From the NCBI RefSeq assembly GCF_030169785.1, contig NZ_CP125854.1, positions 620,001 to 684,000 on the forward strand: a stretch of DNA of 64,000 nt, written 5' to 3'. The notes under the pieces were generated by a model. That model was not told the DNA's origin. It made no database searches and was given only the letters and a program-made list of their open reading frames with translations. Each line of letters starts with the position of its first letter. Within the stretch, counting starts at the first letter, position 1. The position numbers and the translations under genes were made by a program. Below, one piece after another: positions 8,193 to 16,724 of the stretch. The DNA comes from Bdellovibrio sp. 22V. GTDB taxonomy: Bacteria > Bdellovibrionota > Bdellovibrionia > Bdellovibrionales > Bdellovibrionaceae.

Positions 8193-9401
8193 ATGTTGGA
8201 TCTTCTAAAAATTGCCTGGCGCAATCTCTTTCGCAATCCTCGTCGCACGTGGGCCAGCCTTTGTACGGTGGCATTGGGCTCTGCCGGTCTTTTGATTTAT
8301 CAAGGTTTTAATACCGGGGTTATGAATCAGTATCGTGAAAACGTCATTCACGGTTACTATGGTTACGGCCAAGTTTTCCCGCAAAATTATTTCGGTAAAG
8401 TGCATGAACAGCCGTGGAAGCTGTGGTTTGAAAACGCCGAAGAAGTGGAGCAACAGATTCGCAGTTCTTCTTCCGTCACACAGGTGTTTCCGCGCGTTTC
8501 GTTTTATTCTTTTATCGTCAAAGGCGGGATCACTTTGGGCGGTAAAGGTGAAGGTGTGATACCGGAACGAGAAAACACTTTCTTCACACAGATGAATTTT
8601 ATCGCAGGTCACGATTTACAGCACGACGATGAAATCATTCTGGGAAAAGGTTTGGCGGAAAGTGTGGATGCCAAAGTCGGCGACACGGTCACGCTGCTGA
8701 CGCAAACGGTGAACGGACAGTTGAACGGTGCCGATCTAAAAGTCGCGGGGATCTTTTTTACGGGAAAGAAAATCATTGATGATTCCTTCTATCGTGTGGA
8801 GTTAAAGCAGGCCCAGGCCTTGCTTGATACGAACAGAATCGAAATGTTTTCTCTTGCGACAAAAGGTGTTGAGGCATGGCCCCAAGTCGAAAAAGACATT
8901 CGTAAGGCCAACTCGTCGCTAGAGGCCGTGCCCTTCGAAATTCTCGACAAGAACTACTATCAGAACTCCGTGGATTTTTTAAATGCGCAATTCGCCTTCA
9001 TCCGCTCGATCATTTTGGTGATTGTCGGCATGGGGATTTTCAACGTGATCTCGGTCGGTCTTTTGGAAAGAGCCGGTGAGGTTGGAGCTTTGCGAGCGAA
9101 CGGCGAAAAGCGCAGTCGTTTGCTAAGAATTCTTTTGATTGAAAACAGTTTGTTGGGAGTCTTAGGCGGAATCCTGGGAATTTGTATCGCGATTTTGATC
9201 GATAAAACTTTGTTGGTAAAAGGAGTGCCGATGCCGCCGGCTCCGGGAATCACAAGACAGTTCTTTGTCTTTTTGGATATTATGCCTCGCCACTACATCC
9301 AAGCTGTGCTTTTGCCGATGCTCGCAACAGTGATCGCGAGTTTGTATCCAACCGTAAAACTTTTAAAGAAGACTATTCCAGAGCTTCTGCGCTCAACATG
9401 A
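8193..9401 (+). CDS. FtsX/LolE/MacB-type ABC transporter permease
   Basis: A 402-residue inner-membrane protein with the type VII layout: one N-terminal helix (about 20-38), a periplasmic domain (about 45-265), then three helices (about 268-290, 315-335 and 365-390). The C-terminal region contains GLLERAGEVGALRANGEKR, the FtsX-family coupling loop. The periplasmic domain would deliver mechanical force to a partner in the periplasm. No membrane-fusion protein gene is adjacent, but the upstream AMIN-like and barrel proteins could be partners, and the LolA-like protein encoded at 14950 could be a carrier. The last two ideas are inference from proximity. Confidence 0.93.
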   Translation: MLDLLKIAWRNLFRNPRRTWASLCTVALGSAGLLIYQGFNTGVMNQYRENVIHGYYGYGQVFPQNYFGKVHEQPWKLWFENAEEVEQQIRSSSSVTQVFPRVSFYSFIVKGGITLGGKGEGVIPERENTFFTQMNFIAGHDLQHDDEIILGKGLAESVDAKVGDTVTLLTQTVNGQLNGADLKVAGIFFTGKKIIDDSFYRVELKQAQALLDTNRIEMFSLATKGVEAWPQVEKDIRKANSSLEAVPFEILDKNYYQNSVDFLNAQFAFIRSIILVIVGMGIFNVISVGLLERAGEVGALRANGEKRSRLLRILLIENSLLGVLGGILGICIAILIDKTLLVKGVPMPPAPGITRQFFVFLDIMPRHYIQAVLLPMLATVIASLYPTVKLLKKTIPELLRST

Positions 9402-9413
9402 TAAGGCGCTCAC

Positions 9414-9593
9414 TTATTGCAGGAACTTATCGTCGGGAGTCGCGTTCGTTCCAGTTTCGTGACTTTCGATGGCTTTTTTCGCCACACTTCCTGTGATGCC
9501 AACCCACTCAGGGAAGAAAAACATCAGGAAAAGATAGACGAGGATAGAGGCGATCGACACAACCGCGATTCCGACAAAGATCCAAGTGTTCAT
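9414..9593 (-). CDS. small single-pass membrane protein
   Basis: The ATG at 9593 gives a 59-residue protein, MNTWIFVGIAVVSIASI and onward, with one membrane helix (about residues 4-30) and a short hydrophilic C-terminus. AAGGGG lies six to seven bases upstream. A TTG two codons earlier is a less likely start. I recognise no family. It is transcribed towards the ABC permease gene, whose stop is 12 bp away, and divergently from the AraC-type regulator gene. Confidence 0.65.
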   Translation of the reverse strand: MNTWIFVGIAVVSIASILVYLFLMFFFPEWVGITGSVAKKAIESHETGTNATPDDKFLQ

Positions 9594-9697
9594 AAACAAC
9601 CCCTTTCCTAACGCCCTTATATTAAGGCAAAGTCCCCGTAATATGTAGAGACAGTCTTCCCTAAAAATAGCACAAACTTCCCATTTTCTTCTAAATT

Positions 9698-9712
9698 TAG
9701 CATTCTATGCTA
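9698..9712. promoter_or_regulatory. short inverted repeat before the AraC-type gene
   Basis: TAGCAT and ATGCTA are separated by three bases, 25 bp before the GTG start of the regulator gene and in the divergent promoter space. It could be an operator for autoregulation. A six-base-arm palindrome can arise by chance. Confidence 0.25.
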
Positions 9713-9736
9713 GGATAGGACTAGGAGAAAAATCTC

Positions 9737-10597
9737 GTGCCAGTTAAGAGTCTTCATCAGCTTCACCCAATGCACGCCTTTGGCGTTGTGACCAACCTCG
9801 ATACGCCTTTACGAATCCAGCGTTTTGAAAATCGCGTGGAGCCTTTGATTCCTTTTCCGCATAAACATAACTTTTATCATTTGGTTTTTGTCGTTTCCGG
9901 CAAAGGCTGGCACGAGATCGACTTTCAACGTTATCCTATTGAACCGGGCCGTTTCTTTATTATGAAACCGGCGCAAGTGCATGCGTGGGTGGTTGAAAAA
10001 GCCAAAGGTTATGTCATTGAGTTCGAGGAAGACCTGGTTTTTTCGCACACGCCGCACAGTCATAAAATCAGAAATCTTCTTTCGCGGATGCCCGATAGTT
10101 TTAAAGTCAGTGAGAAATGCCTGCGCGACATTCGCGTGCAGTGTGAAAACATGCTTACGGAATACTCAGAACAGAATAACCAATATGATCTGGTGCTCAC
10201 ACTTTCGTTGTTTTTGATTCTTGCGAAAGCCTTCCGCGAGGTCCCGTCGCAGGATCCGTCTCTTCAGCAAAGCTCGCTGACTGATAAATTTCTGCAATTG
10301 ATTGAAGAAAACTATAATAAGCAGCACGACGTCGAATTCTATGCGCGCAAAATGAATATGAGCGCCAAAGCTCTGACGATGAAAGTTTCGCGACGCCTGG
10401 GAAAATCAGCGCGTACCCTGGTGCAAGAACGCTGTTTGCTTGAAGGCAAAAGGCTTTTGGCCTACTCGGATCTTTCCGTGGGTGAAATTGCAGAGACCCT
10501 AGGTTACGAAGACCCTAATTACTTCTCGCGATTTTTTCGAATGAAAACCAAAAAGACGCCGTTGGCTTTTCGCAAAGCCGCGAAGAAAGTTCTTTGA
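9737..10597 (+). CDS. AraC-family transcriptional regulator
   Basis: A 286-residue DNA-binding protein. The N-terminal half has a cupin-type sensor fold (FPHKHNFYHLVFVVSGKGWHEID, split here as HKHNFYHLVFV and GKGWHEID, then IMKPAQVHAW). The C-terminal 100 residues carry two helix-turn-helix motifs, ending with LSVGEIAETLGYEDPNYFSRFFRM, the family signature (key residues GY, YFSR, F). The start is a GTG with AGGAG about ten bases upstream. It is monocistronic and precedes the lipid operon by 223 bp, so it is a candidate regulator of that operon, though the evidence is position alone. The effector is unknown. Confidence 0.92.
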   Translation: MPVKSLHQLHPMHAFGVVTNLDTPLRIQRFENRVEPLIPFPHKHNFYHLVFVVSGKGWHEIDFQRYPIEPGRFFIMKPAQVHAWVVEKAKGYVIEFEEDLVFSHTPHSHKIRNLLSRMPDSFKVSEKCLRDIRVQCENMLTEYSEQNNQYDLVLTLSLFLILAKAFREVPSQDPSLQQSSLTDKFLQLIEENYNKQHDVEFYARKMNMSAKALTMKVSRRLGKSARTLVQERCLLEGKRLLAYSDLSVGEIAETLGYEDPNYFSRFFRMKTKKTPLAFRKAAKKVL

Positions 10598-10684
10598 ATC
10601 GACTGCGTTACAAAAAAGCAAATTTCTGACACTCACAGCAAAAAATAAATGTGAATCGGCGCGAAAATTTCACGGCCACGAAGC

Positions 10685-10699
10685 GTCTAGAGATTAGAC
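10685..10699. promoter_or_regulatory. inverted repeat GTCTA-N5-TAGAC upstream of the lipid operon
   Basis: Two perfect five-base arms are spaced by five bases, 27 bp upstream of a possible -35 box at 10726. The site could bind a regulator such as the neighbouring AraC-type protein. Evidence is weak. Confidence 0.2.
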
Positions 10700-10725
10700 A
10701 ACGGTGCCAAAGTGACATTTTCCGC

Positions 10726-10753
10726 TTGATCTAGAGTCTCAATTCTATTTAAT
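10726..10753 (+). promoter_or_regulatory. candidate sigma-70 promoter of the lipid operon
   Basis: TTGATC (10726-10731) and TTTAAT (10748-10753) with a 16-bp spacer match the -35 and -10 consensus at four and five of six positions. They lie about 70 bp before the ATG at 10821. Confidence 0.35.
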
Positions 10754-10820
10754 TCCCTCGTGGGAACTTGTGGAACTGGGTACGTTACTTGCTACCTCAG
10801 TTTCTCGGAGACAAAATATT

Positions 10821-11819
10821 ATGAGAGTGTCCGTTCTTATTAACTCTAAAGCCGGCTCTGTGAATGCAGAGTTGATTGAAGCCAAGGTGCGCGAATCTTT
10901 ATTTCGCTGCGACTTGCGTTTCTGTCGGCCTCAGACACTCACTGAAATGTGTGATTTCCTGCATGGCGAGCGCGCCGCGAAAACCGATTACATTATTATT
11001 TGTGGCGGAGATGGAACGATCAACGTAGCTCTGCAATGTCTTATGAAGTGCCAGGACTCTTCCCATATTCCTCCGATTGCGATCATTCGCTCCGGCACCG
11101 CGAATGACCTTGCCCATGAGATCGGCGTTTCGAAACGTATTGATCAGGCGATCCGAAATATTTTTGAAGGGACTGCAAAATATATCGATGTTATTGAAGT
11201 GGAAGCAGAAGGCGCGAAAGCCTATATGCTGACTAACGGCGGCTTGGGTCTGCCGGCGAAAGCGGCGGAGCTTGCCAATAAGTTCCGTTCACATCTTCAG
11301 AATCTTGCAAACTGTCCTAAATCAGCGAAGGCTTATAAATATCTCGCGCAAAAAAGTTATTACGCTGTGAAACGCATGGGACCGAGCGTTTACTCTTTGA
11401 TGACAGCTGAAGCGATTCGCACGTGGAACCCTGAAGGCTGGGGGCTTGAAGTTTCTATTCCTGGAAAAGTAAATATCGAAACGCAATCTCCAATTGTTTT
11501 AGTTAATAATCAACAGACGATCGGTTCGAGCTTCTTGCCGGCGCCTTATACTTCGAACTCTGACGGAACGGTCAATCTGCTTTTGTCAGAGACGAAGAAT
11601 ATTCCGGAGCACGCTTTGGCGGCATTGCATATTCGCCGTGGCAGTGTTGAAAAATTCCCGGCGTTCAAGTCCTTTGAACTGAAAGAATTCAAACTTCGCA
11701 GCGTCAACCCTGAACGTAAACTGACGTTCTTTGGGGACGGCGAAATCCTGCATAAAAACGTTCAAGAGCTTTCTATCCGCTGCATTCACGGCGGTTTACC
11801 TGTCATGGTTCGTTCCTAA
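10821..11819 (+). CDS. diacylglycerol kinase-family lipid kinase
   Basis: The 332-residue product belongs to the DAGK catalytic/YegS superfamily, which phosphorylates diacylglycerol, sphingoid bases or related lipids at the inner membrane face. Visible hallmarks are the nucleotide-binding GGDGT (62-66) and SGTANDLA (91-98), plus a C-terminal strand with FFGDGE. I chose the ATG at 10821 (MRVSVLINSKAGSVN), where the fold begins, with GGAG upstream; a GTG at 10770 would add 17 residues of no homology. It is the first gene of the six-gene operon; its stop overlaps the next start as TAATG. With BtaA-like and AAR-like enzymes in the same operon, the substrate is probably an unusual lipid (inference). 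Confidence 0.9.
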   Translation: MRVSVLINSKAGSVNAELIEAKVRESLFRCDLRFCRPQTLTEMCDFLHGERAAKTDYIIICGGDGTINVALQCLMKCQDSSHIPPIAIIRSGTANDLAHEIGVSKRIDQAIRNIFEGTAKYIDVIEVEAEGAKAYMLTNGGLGLPAKAAELANKFRSHLQNLANCPKSAKAYKYLAQKSYYAVKRMGPSVYSLMTAEAIRTWNPEGWGLEVSIPGKVNIETQSPIVLVNNQQTIGSSFLPAPYTSNSDGTVNLLLSETKNIPEHALAALHIRRGSVEKFPAFKSFELKEFKLRSVNPERKLTFFGDGEILHKNVQELSIRCIHGGLPVMVRS

Positions 11820-12841
11820 TGAAACCGCGAATCCTTGTAACCGGAGGCACCGGTTTTCTTGGCAAGCATGTTGTTCCCTTGCTTCGTGAAAAATTCGAAG
11901 TCGATGTGCTTTCGCGCTCTGGAAAAACAGAAGTGCAAGGGGATTTATCCGCGTGGAACGGTGACTTGGATCTGGCGTCTCTAAAGAATAAAAATTATGC
12001 GCTTCTTCTGCACATGGCGGGACTTTACGATTTAAAAGCCAACAAGGTAGACTGCAACCAACACAATATTGCAGCGATGGGAACGGCATTGAAAATCGCC
12101 GGTCTTTTGAACATTCCGTTCTTTGTGAACACCAGTACTGTCGCGGCGGCGGTGAACTCCAGTCTTCCGACGGTCAAACCTTTCGATTTGAATTTCTCGA
12201 AACCGTTTCCGGATGCTTATTCAGAATCAAAAGCCATGGGTGAGCAGGTTTTGCAAAACTGGCCGCAAGACACCGTTTCGGGTCGGGTGAATCTGCGCTT
12301 AGGAATTTTAGTAGGAGACACGAAAAAGGGAACGATCGAAAGAGTCGACGGCATTTATCATGCGGCAGAGGGGTTTGCGAAAATTCGCACGTTGATTCAG
12401 GCTCTGCCAACCGCGCTGCCTTTGCCGGGTCATGAAAAAGTTCGTATGCCGATCGTCCCCGTTGATAAGGCGGCGGAAGCCATCGTCAAGTTTTGCGAAT
12501 GGACTTTACAGACGAAGCCTCAAGGGTATCACAGCTTTCACGTGTCCCCGACGCGAGGATTGAGTGCCAAAGAACTCTACGAATCCACTTTGAAACGTCT
12601 TGCGATTCCTCATAATGGGATTGCTTTGATCGGTGCTATTTCTGATACGGTCGTTATGAAAGCATCGAAGTATCTTGTTCAGTTTCCTGAAGAAGAGATT
12701 TATTATTTACTGAACCTGCCTCGCTACGAAACAACGGCGACGAAAGAAATTCTTGGCGATAATTGGTGTCCCGAATTTAAAGATTATGAACTGACGTTCT
12801 GGAGCGGCTATGAAGCATTCCTATCGAATCGCAGAAATTAG
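11819..12841 (+). CDS. NAD-dependent epimerase/extended SDR
   Basis: A 340-residue extended short-chain dehydrogenase with N-terminal TGGTGFLG (8-15) and a catalytic YSESK at 134-138, preceded by a plausible catalytic serine in VNTSTVAA. Extended SDRs epimerise nucleotide sugars or reduce carbonyls, including beta-hydroxy or keto-lipid intermediates. The substrate cannot be told. Its ATG overlaps the lipid kinase stop with no ribosome site of its own, so translation is coupled. Its 3' end overlaps the AAR-like gene by 32 bp, giving strong linkage to lipid metabolism. Confidence 0.9.
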   Translation: MKPRILVTGGTGFLGKHVVPLLREKFEVDVLSRSGKTEVQGDLSAWNGDLDLASLKNKNYALLLHMAGLYDLKANKVDCNQHNIAAMGTALKIAGLLNIPFFVNTSTVAAAVNSSLPTVKPFDLNFSKPFPDAYSESKAMGEQVLQNWPQDTVSGRVNLRLGILVGDTKKGTIERVDGIYHAAEGFAKIRTLIQALPTALPLPGHEKVRMPIVPVDKAAEAIVKFCEWTLQTKPQGYHSFHVSPTRGLSAKELYESTLKRLAIPHNGIALIGAISDTVVMKASKYLVQFPEEEIYYLLNLPRYETTATKEILGDNWCPEFKDYELTFWSGYEAFLSNRRN

Positions 12842-14939
12842 TTTTGGTCGCCCTTATTGGGATGCCGCTTACGAATTTGAATTCGCTGGAAATCACTTTG
12901 AGGTTCAGCGTTTTAGTGCGAACTTTTCCGTGGAATCGGTTCAGCGATATATCGAAACGCTTCGCAATCAGGTGGATGCTTTTGCTTTAACGAGTTTGCC
13001 TCCCGTGATTCGCCTTGATCAAAAGTCTTACGTGCATCGTCAGTATCTTGATATTATGGCGACACCTTCGCCGGTGCCTCTTTGCGACGGAACAGGCCTG
13101 CGCGAAATTGCCAACATCAATTCCTTGGTCAAAAATATTGAATCTGGCGTGATTCAGCCGGATCAAGGTGTGTTCTTTCCTTCGGCCGTGTTTTCCACAG
13201 AGCTTGAAGAGTACATTCGTCATCGCTATCGTAAATCGGTTTATTTGGGTGACGCTTACTCTTTATTGGGCGTGCCCTGGTTGATTCAGCCTTTTCCGGG
13301 ATTGATGACGCTTTCGAAGCTGGCGTTGAATGTCGCGAACTTCAAGGATCTGCGCAAGAACACTCCGTTGGCTGAAACGAAATTGCAAAAGATGAGTCGC
13401 TCGTCGCTGGCTGCGCAGGTTGAAAACATCCAGTATGTGTTTTGTGATCTGCCTTTTCTTCTTCTGTTTGATCAGGCGACAGAGTTTGTGCGCGGAAAAG
13501 ATTTGGTGATTTGGTCGTCGCATCCGCAAATGGAAAAAGAGGCGATGAAGTATGCTCCACGCAGTATCATCAATCTCTTTCCGGAAGATTATCGCAAAAT
13601 TTCTCCTTACATGAATTACTCCGTATTGGATGCGACTTTGCGTTTAAGTCATAACCGCACGGCCGCTTTGTCATTGGAAGAATGGGAAAAAATTCTGACG
13701 GAAGATACAGAGATTCGTCAGGTGACGCGGAAGTACGTTAAGACCCGCAAAACATCGACGCAGGCGAAGATTTCGCAGGGGATGAACTCGGTTCGCAATA
13801 AAATATTCAAGCAACCGGAACCTGATTTTGCTTTCGTGATTCACGCCTTGTCGCACCACGATTTCACGCGTATTCCCGGGATGTCGGTGATCAAGCACAT
13901 GCCGAAGCAGTGGAACGATCCCTTTGATCGCATGATTGCGAATGTGCCGCCATTTGTGCATGGTCATGTGAAACACATCATCAGCTCTGAAACAGGCGAA
14001 GAAATCAACGGGATTATTTACGCTTTGCCGGCGACACCAAAAGTTTTGAAGCAAGCAGATCCTGAAGTGATTTACCGTAAGATTGAAGGCATCTGTTACG
14101 ATGCCGCCAATCGCGGGGCGAAGATGATCGGCCTTGGCGCTTACACAAAGATCGTTGGCGACCAAGGAATCACGATCAATCAAAACAGTCCGATTCCGGT
14201 AACGACAGGAAACAGTTTAAGTGCTTCGGCCACTTTGTGGGCCTTAAACGATGTTGTTCGGAAAATGCGCTTGGTGCAGCAGGATGCCGACACGGGCCGG
14301 GTGAATGGCATGGCCATGGTGATTGGCGCGACGGGCTCTATCGGACAGGTGTCAGCGAAACTCTTGGCGATTGTTTTTAAAAAACTTTGCCTGGTGGCTC
14401 CGCGGATGAATCGTTTGCAAGAACTTAAACAGGAAATCGAAAAGATGGCTCCGCATTGTGAAATCACAATTTCGACGGATGCCAACGAACTGGCGTCGGA
14501 TGCCGACGTTTTAGTGACCGCAACCTCGGCTTTCGACCATAAGATCGTTGATGTGATGAAGTTGAAACCGGGCGCGGTGGTGTGTGATTGTTCTCGACCG
14601 TTGGATTTTGACATCGAAGACGCAAAAAGACGTCCCGACGTTTTGATTATTGAGTCCGGGGAAGTGGTTTTACCGGGACCGGTGGAAATGACATGCGATA
14701 TCGGACTTCCGGGTAATACAGTGTATGCTTGTCTCGCCGAGACAGCTCTTTTAACATTAGAAAAACGGTATGAGCCTTTCACTATGGGCCGCGACATTGA
14801 GTGGAACAAGGTGAAGCAGGTTTACAAAATGGCGAAACGCCATGGAGTGCAATTGGCAGAGATCCAAGGCCACGCCGGAATAATCACGGATAAGGAAATC
14901 GAGCTCACAAGACAGCTGGCATTATCACGAAGAAAATAG
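12810..14939 (+). CDS. long-chain acyl-ACP reductase-like (AAR) enzyme with an unknown N-terminal domain
   Basis: A 709-residue protein. Residues from about 340 to the end align by eye with cyanobacterial acyl-ACP reductase, which turns acyl-ACP into fatty aldehyde. Shared features are GLGAYT before a TTGN segment, the dinucleotide site GATGSIG (506-512), and VYACLAETALL, whose cysteine at 641 matches the acyl-thioester-forming cysteine of AAR (MFACFAEAMLL), followed by MGRDIEWNKV as in AAR. The N-terminal 330 residues are not in cyanobacterial AAR (about 340 residues) and I do not recognise them; they may bind substrate or reduce the product further. GGAG lies five bases before the ATG, and the gene overlaps the SDR gene by 32 bp. 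A fatty aldehyde product for ether, wax or other lipids is inferred. Confidence 0.8.
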   Translation: MKHSYRIAEISFGRPYWDAAYEFEFAGNHFEVQRFSANFSVESVQRYIETLRNQVDAFALTSLPPVIRLDQKSYVHRQYLDIMATPSPVPLCDGTGLREIANINSLVKNIESGVIQPDQGVFFPSAVFSTELEEYIRHRYRKSVYLGDAYSLLGVPWLIQPFPGLMTLSKLALNVANFKDLRKNTPLAETKLQKMSRSSLAAQVENIQYVFCDLPFLLLFDQATEFVRGKDLVIWSSHPQMEKEAMKYAPRSIINLFPEDYRKISPYMNYSVLDATLRLSHNRTAALSLEEWEKILTEDTEIRQVTRKYVKTRKTSTQAKISQGMNSVRNKIFKQPEPDFAFVIHALSHHDFTRIPGMSVIKHMPKQWNDPFDRMIANVPPFVHGHVKHIISSETGEEINGIIYALPATPKVLKQADPEVIYRKIEGICYDAANRGAKMIGLGAYTKIVGDQGITINQNSPIPVTTGNSLSASATLWALNDVVRKMRLVQQDADTGRVNGMAMVIGATGSIGQVSAKLLAIVFKKLCLVAPRMNRLQELKQEIEKMAPHCEITISTDANELASDADVLVTATSAFDHKIVDVMKLKPGAVVCDCSRPLDFDIEDAKRRPDVLIIESGEVVLPGPVEMTCDIGLPGNTVYACLAETALLTLEKRYEPFTMGRDIEWNKVKQVYKMAKRHGVQLAEIQGHAGIITDKEIELTRQLALSRRK

Positions 14940-14949
14940 GGGAGACATC

Positions 14950-15648
14950 ATGAAGATTCTTTGGGCCTTGAGTGCGTTATTGTTCACCTTGCAAGCTGGA
15001 GCCGCAGACGATCCTGCGGAGTGGGTCAAGAAAGCCGATAATATCCGCAATCCTGCGGAATCCTACGAAATGAAAATCAAAGTCGAAACCTCAGAGAACA
15101 CGTCGGTCTTTCAAGTGTATTTGAAAGGCCAAGATAAAACTCTGATCGTGACCAAAGAGCCGGCTCGCGACAAGGGCCGCAATATGCTGATGCTTGACCG
15201 TGACTTCCACGCGTACGTACCAAATTTGAAAAGATCCATGCGTTTGTCATTGGCGCAAAAACTTTCCGGGCAGGTCGCCAACGGAGATATTTCGCGCACG
15301 CGTTGGTACGGCGATTACTCTGTTGAGCTGGAAAAAGAAACCGGCGACGAGGTCCAGTTGTTTTTGAAGGGCAAGAAGGACAATCTGACTTACGCGGCGA
15401 TTCGCTTGTGGTTAAAGAAGGGCAGTTATCAACCGTTGCGTGCCGAGTATCTGGGCCTCAATGGAAAAACGGTTTTAAAGCGCGCGAGTTTTGAAGATTA
15501 TAAAAACATTTCGGGCGCGGTCCGTCCTACGACTCTGAAAATCGAAGACACCAATAAACAAGTCAGTCACATTCGCATTCTTTCCATGGGAAAGAAAGAT
15601 TATCCTGACTCGTTCTTCACCGTTCGCAATATGGAAAGCATGAAATAG
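14950..15648 (+). CDS. LolA-like outer-membrane lipoprotein-sorting family protein
   Basis: A 232-residue periplasmic protein with a signal peptide ending at AGA (about residue 18). The central SRTRWYGDYSVE region, LMLDRDFHAYVPNLKR and the C-terminal DSFFTVRNMESM fit the LolA-like family often found beside RND or FtsX-type exporters. LolA-fold proteins carry lipids or lipoproteins across the periplasm in a hydrophobic cavity. GGGGAG lies before the ATG, 10 bp after the AAR-like gene. The next gene overlaps it as TAGTG. Its place in a lipid operon suggests it carries the operon's product (inference). Confidence 0.85.
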   Translation: MKILWALSALLFTLQAGAADDPAEWVKKADNIRNPAESYEMKIKVETSENTSVFQVYLKGQDKTLIVTKEPARDKGRNMLMLDRDFHAYVPNLKRSMRLSLAQKLSGQVANGDISRTRWYGDYSVELEKETGDEVQLFLKGKKDNLTYAAIRLWLKKGSYQPLRAEYLGLNGKTVLKRASFEDYKNISGAVRPTTLKIEDTNKQVSHIRILSMGKKDYPDSFFTVRNMESMK

Positions 15649-16715
15649 TGAAACGCCTTTTTTTCTTGGCTCTACTTGTGTTCTCCTCTTTGGCCAAGGC
15701 GGATCTGGTTTTGGCGCCAAGGTATGAATACATTCAAGGCCAAGAAGAAGAGTTGGCGAATCGTTTTATTCTTAAAGGCAAATTAAACGCGACGGCCGGA
15801 CCCTTTGGAATTTACGCTGAAGGTTTCGGTGAATACGAAATGAACGAAGACCAGGCTTTTATCCGCCGCTCTCCCTCGCGCGGTTATCTGCAAGAAGCCT
15901 ACATGGAGTTCAAGCTAGAATCTTTTTTTGTGCGTGTCGGGCGCCAGGCTTTGCGGTGGAGCGAAAGCTGGACCTTGCCGTCTTTGGATATTTGGACGGG
16001 ACGAAGATGGAATCGTTTATTCTTCGATCCGTTTGAAGACCAGCTGACTCATTCCACTGGAGCTTCTTTCACCTATGCCACGGAAGTATTTTCTTTAGAG
16101 TTAGTCGGCATCGGCGAACTTGCAGAGAATGATTTTCCTCAGCCCATTCCTGAAGTCGAGAATGAAGAAAACACCAGTTTCGGCGGACGTGCAAAATGGA
16201 ATGTCGGTGGGTTTGCGTTTTCTTTTTTATCGGCGCAGGTCTTGAAAAAGTACTATTATGGCGGGACTGCGAACTACGCTTTTGATCATGCTGTCCCCAA
16301 AGTTGAAGTCGGATATAGCAATGACACCGGCAACGAAATTCCCGGTATCAAGAAAGAGCGTCTGTTTGGTTTGATCGGGGTGGATCTTTTTTTAGGAAAC
16401 TGGGTGATCCTCCCGCAGCTGAGTTATTTTGAAACTGGCGACATCACGGGGAATGAAACCCAGACTTCGTTTTATCTGACGGCGCAGTGGAACCCAGACC
16501 GCCATGATCTGCATTTCCAGCTTTATCAAAATCCTAAAGCGGAGGATTCCTTCCTCAGTGTGACCTACGGATACAATCTTACGGACTATTTTACAGCCGC
16601 GATTTTCGCGCAAAACTATGAAGGTAATGACGGCCTTTATAAAATATATGAAGATATCACGGGGGGCTTCGTCGCGGGGCTTCGTTTGCAACTGACAGGA
16701 AATCTTCCCTTTTAA
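15648..16715 (+). CDS. outer-membrane beta-barrel protein paired with the LolA-like protein
   Basis: A 355-residue protein starting at GTG inside the TAGTG overlap with the previous stop. It has a signal peptide (1-18, ending AKA) and many amphipathic strands such as FFVRVGRQALRWSESW, and it ends at a C-terminal phenylalanine (GNLPF). The RVGRQ-x-x-RWGES-like segment recalls DUF1302-type barrels that partner with LolA-like proteins and exporters. It would be the outer-membrane acceptor or pore for the product of the operon. Function is inferred from family and position. Confidence 0.82.
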   Translation: MKRLFFLALLVFSSLAKADLVLAPRYEYIQGQEEELANRFILKGKLNATAGPFGIYAEGFGEYEMNEDQAFIRRSPSRGYLQEAYMEFKLESFFVRVGRQALRWSESWTLPSLDIWTGRRWNRLFFDPFEDQLTHSTGASFTYATEVFSLELVGIGELAENDFPQPIPEVENEENTSFGGRAKWNVGGFAFSFLSAQVLKKYYYGGTANYAFDHAVPKVEVGYSNDTGNEIPGIKKERLFGLIGVDLFLGNWVILPQLSYFETGDITGNETQTSFYLTAQWNPDRHDLHFQLYQNPKAEDSFLSVTYGYNLTDYFTAAIFAQNYEGNDGLYKIYEDITGGFVAGLRLQLTGNLPF

Positions 16716-16724
16716 GGAGCGTTT

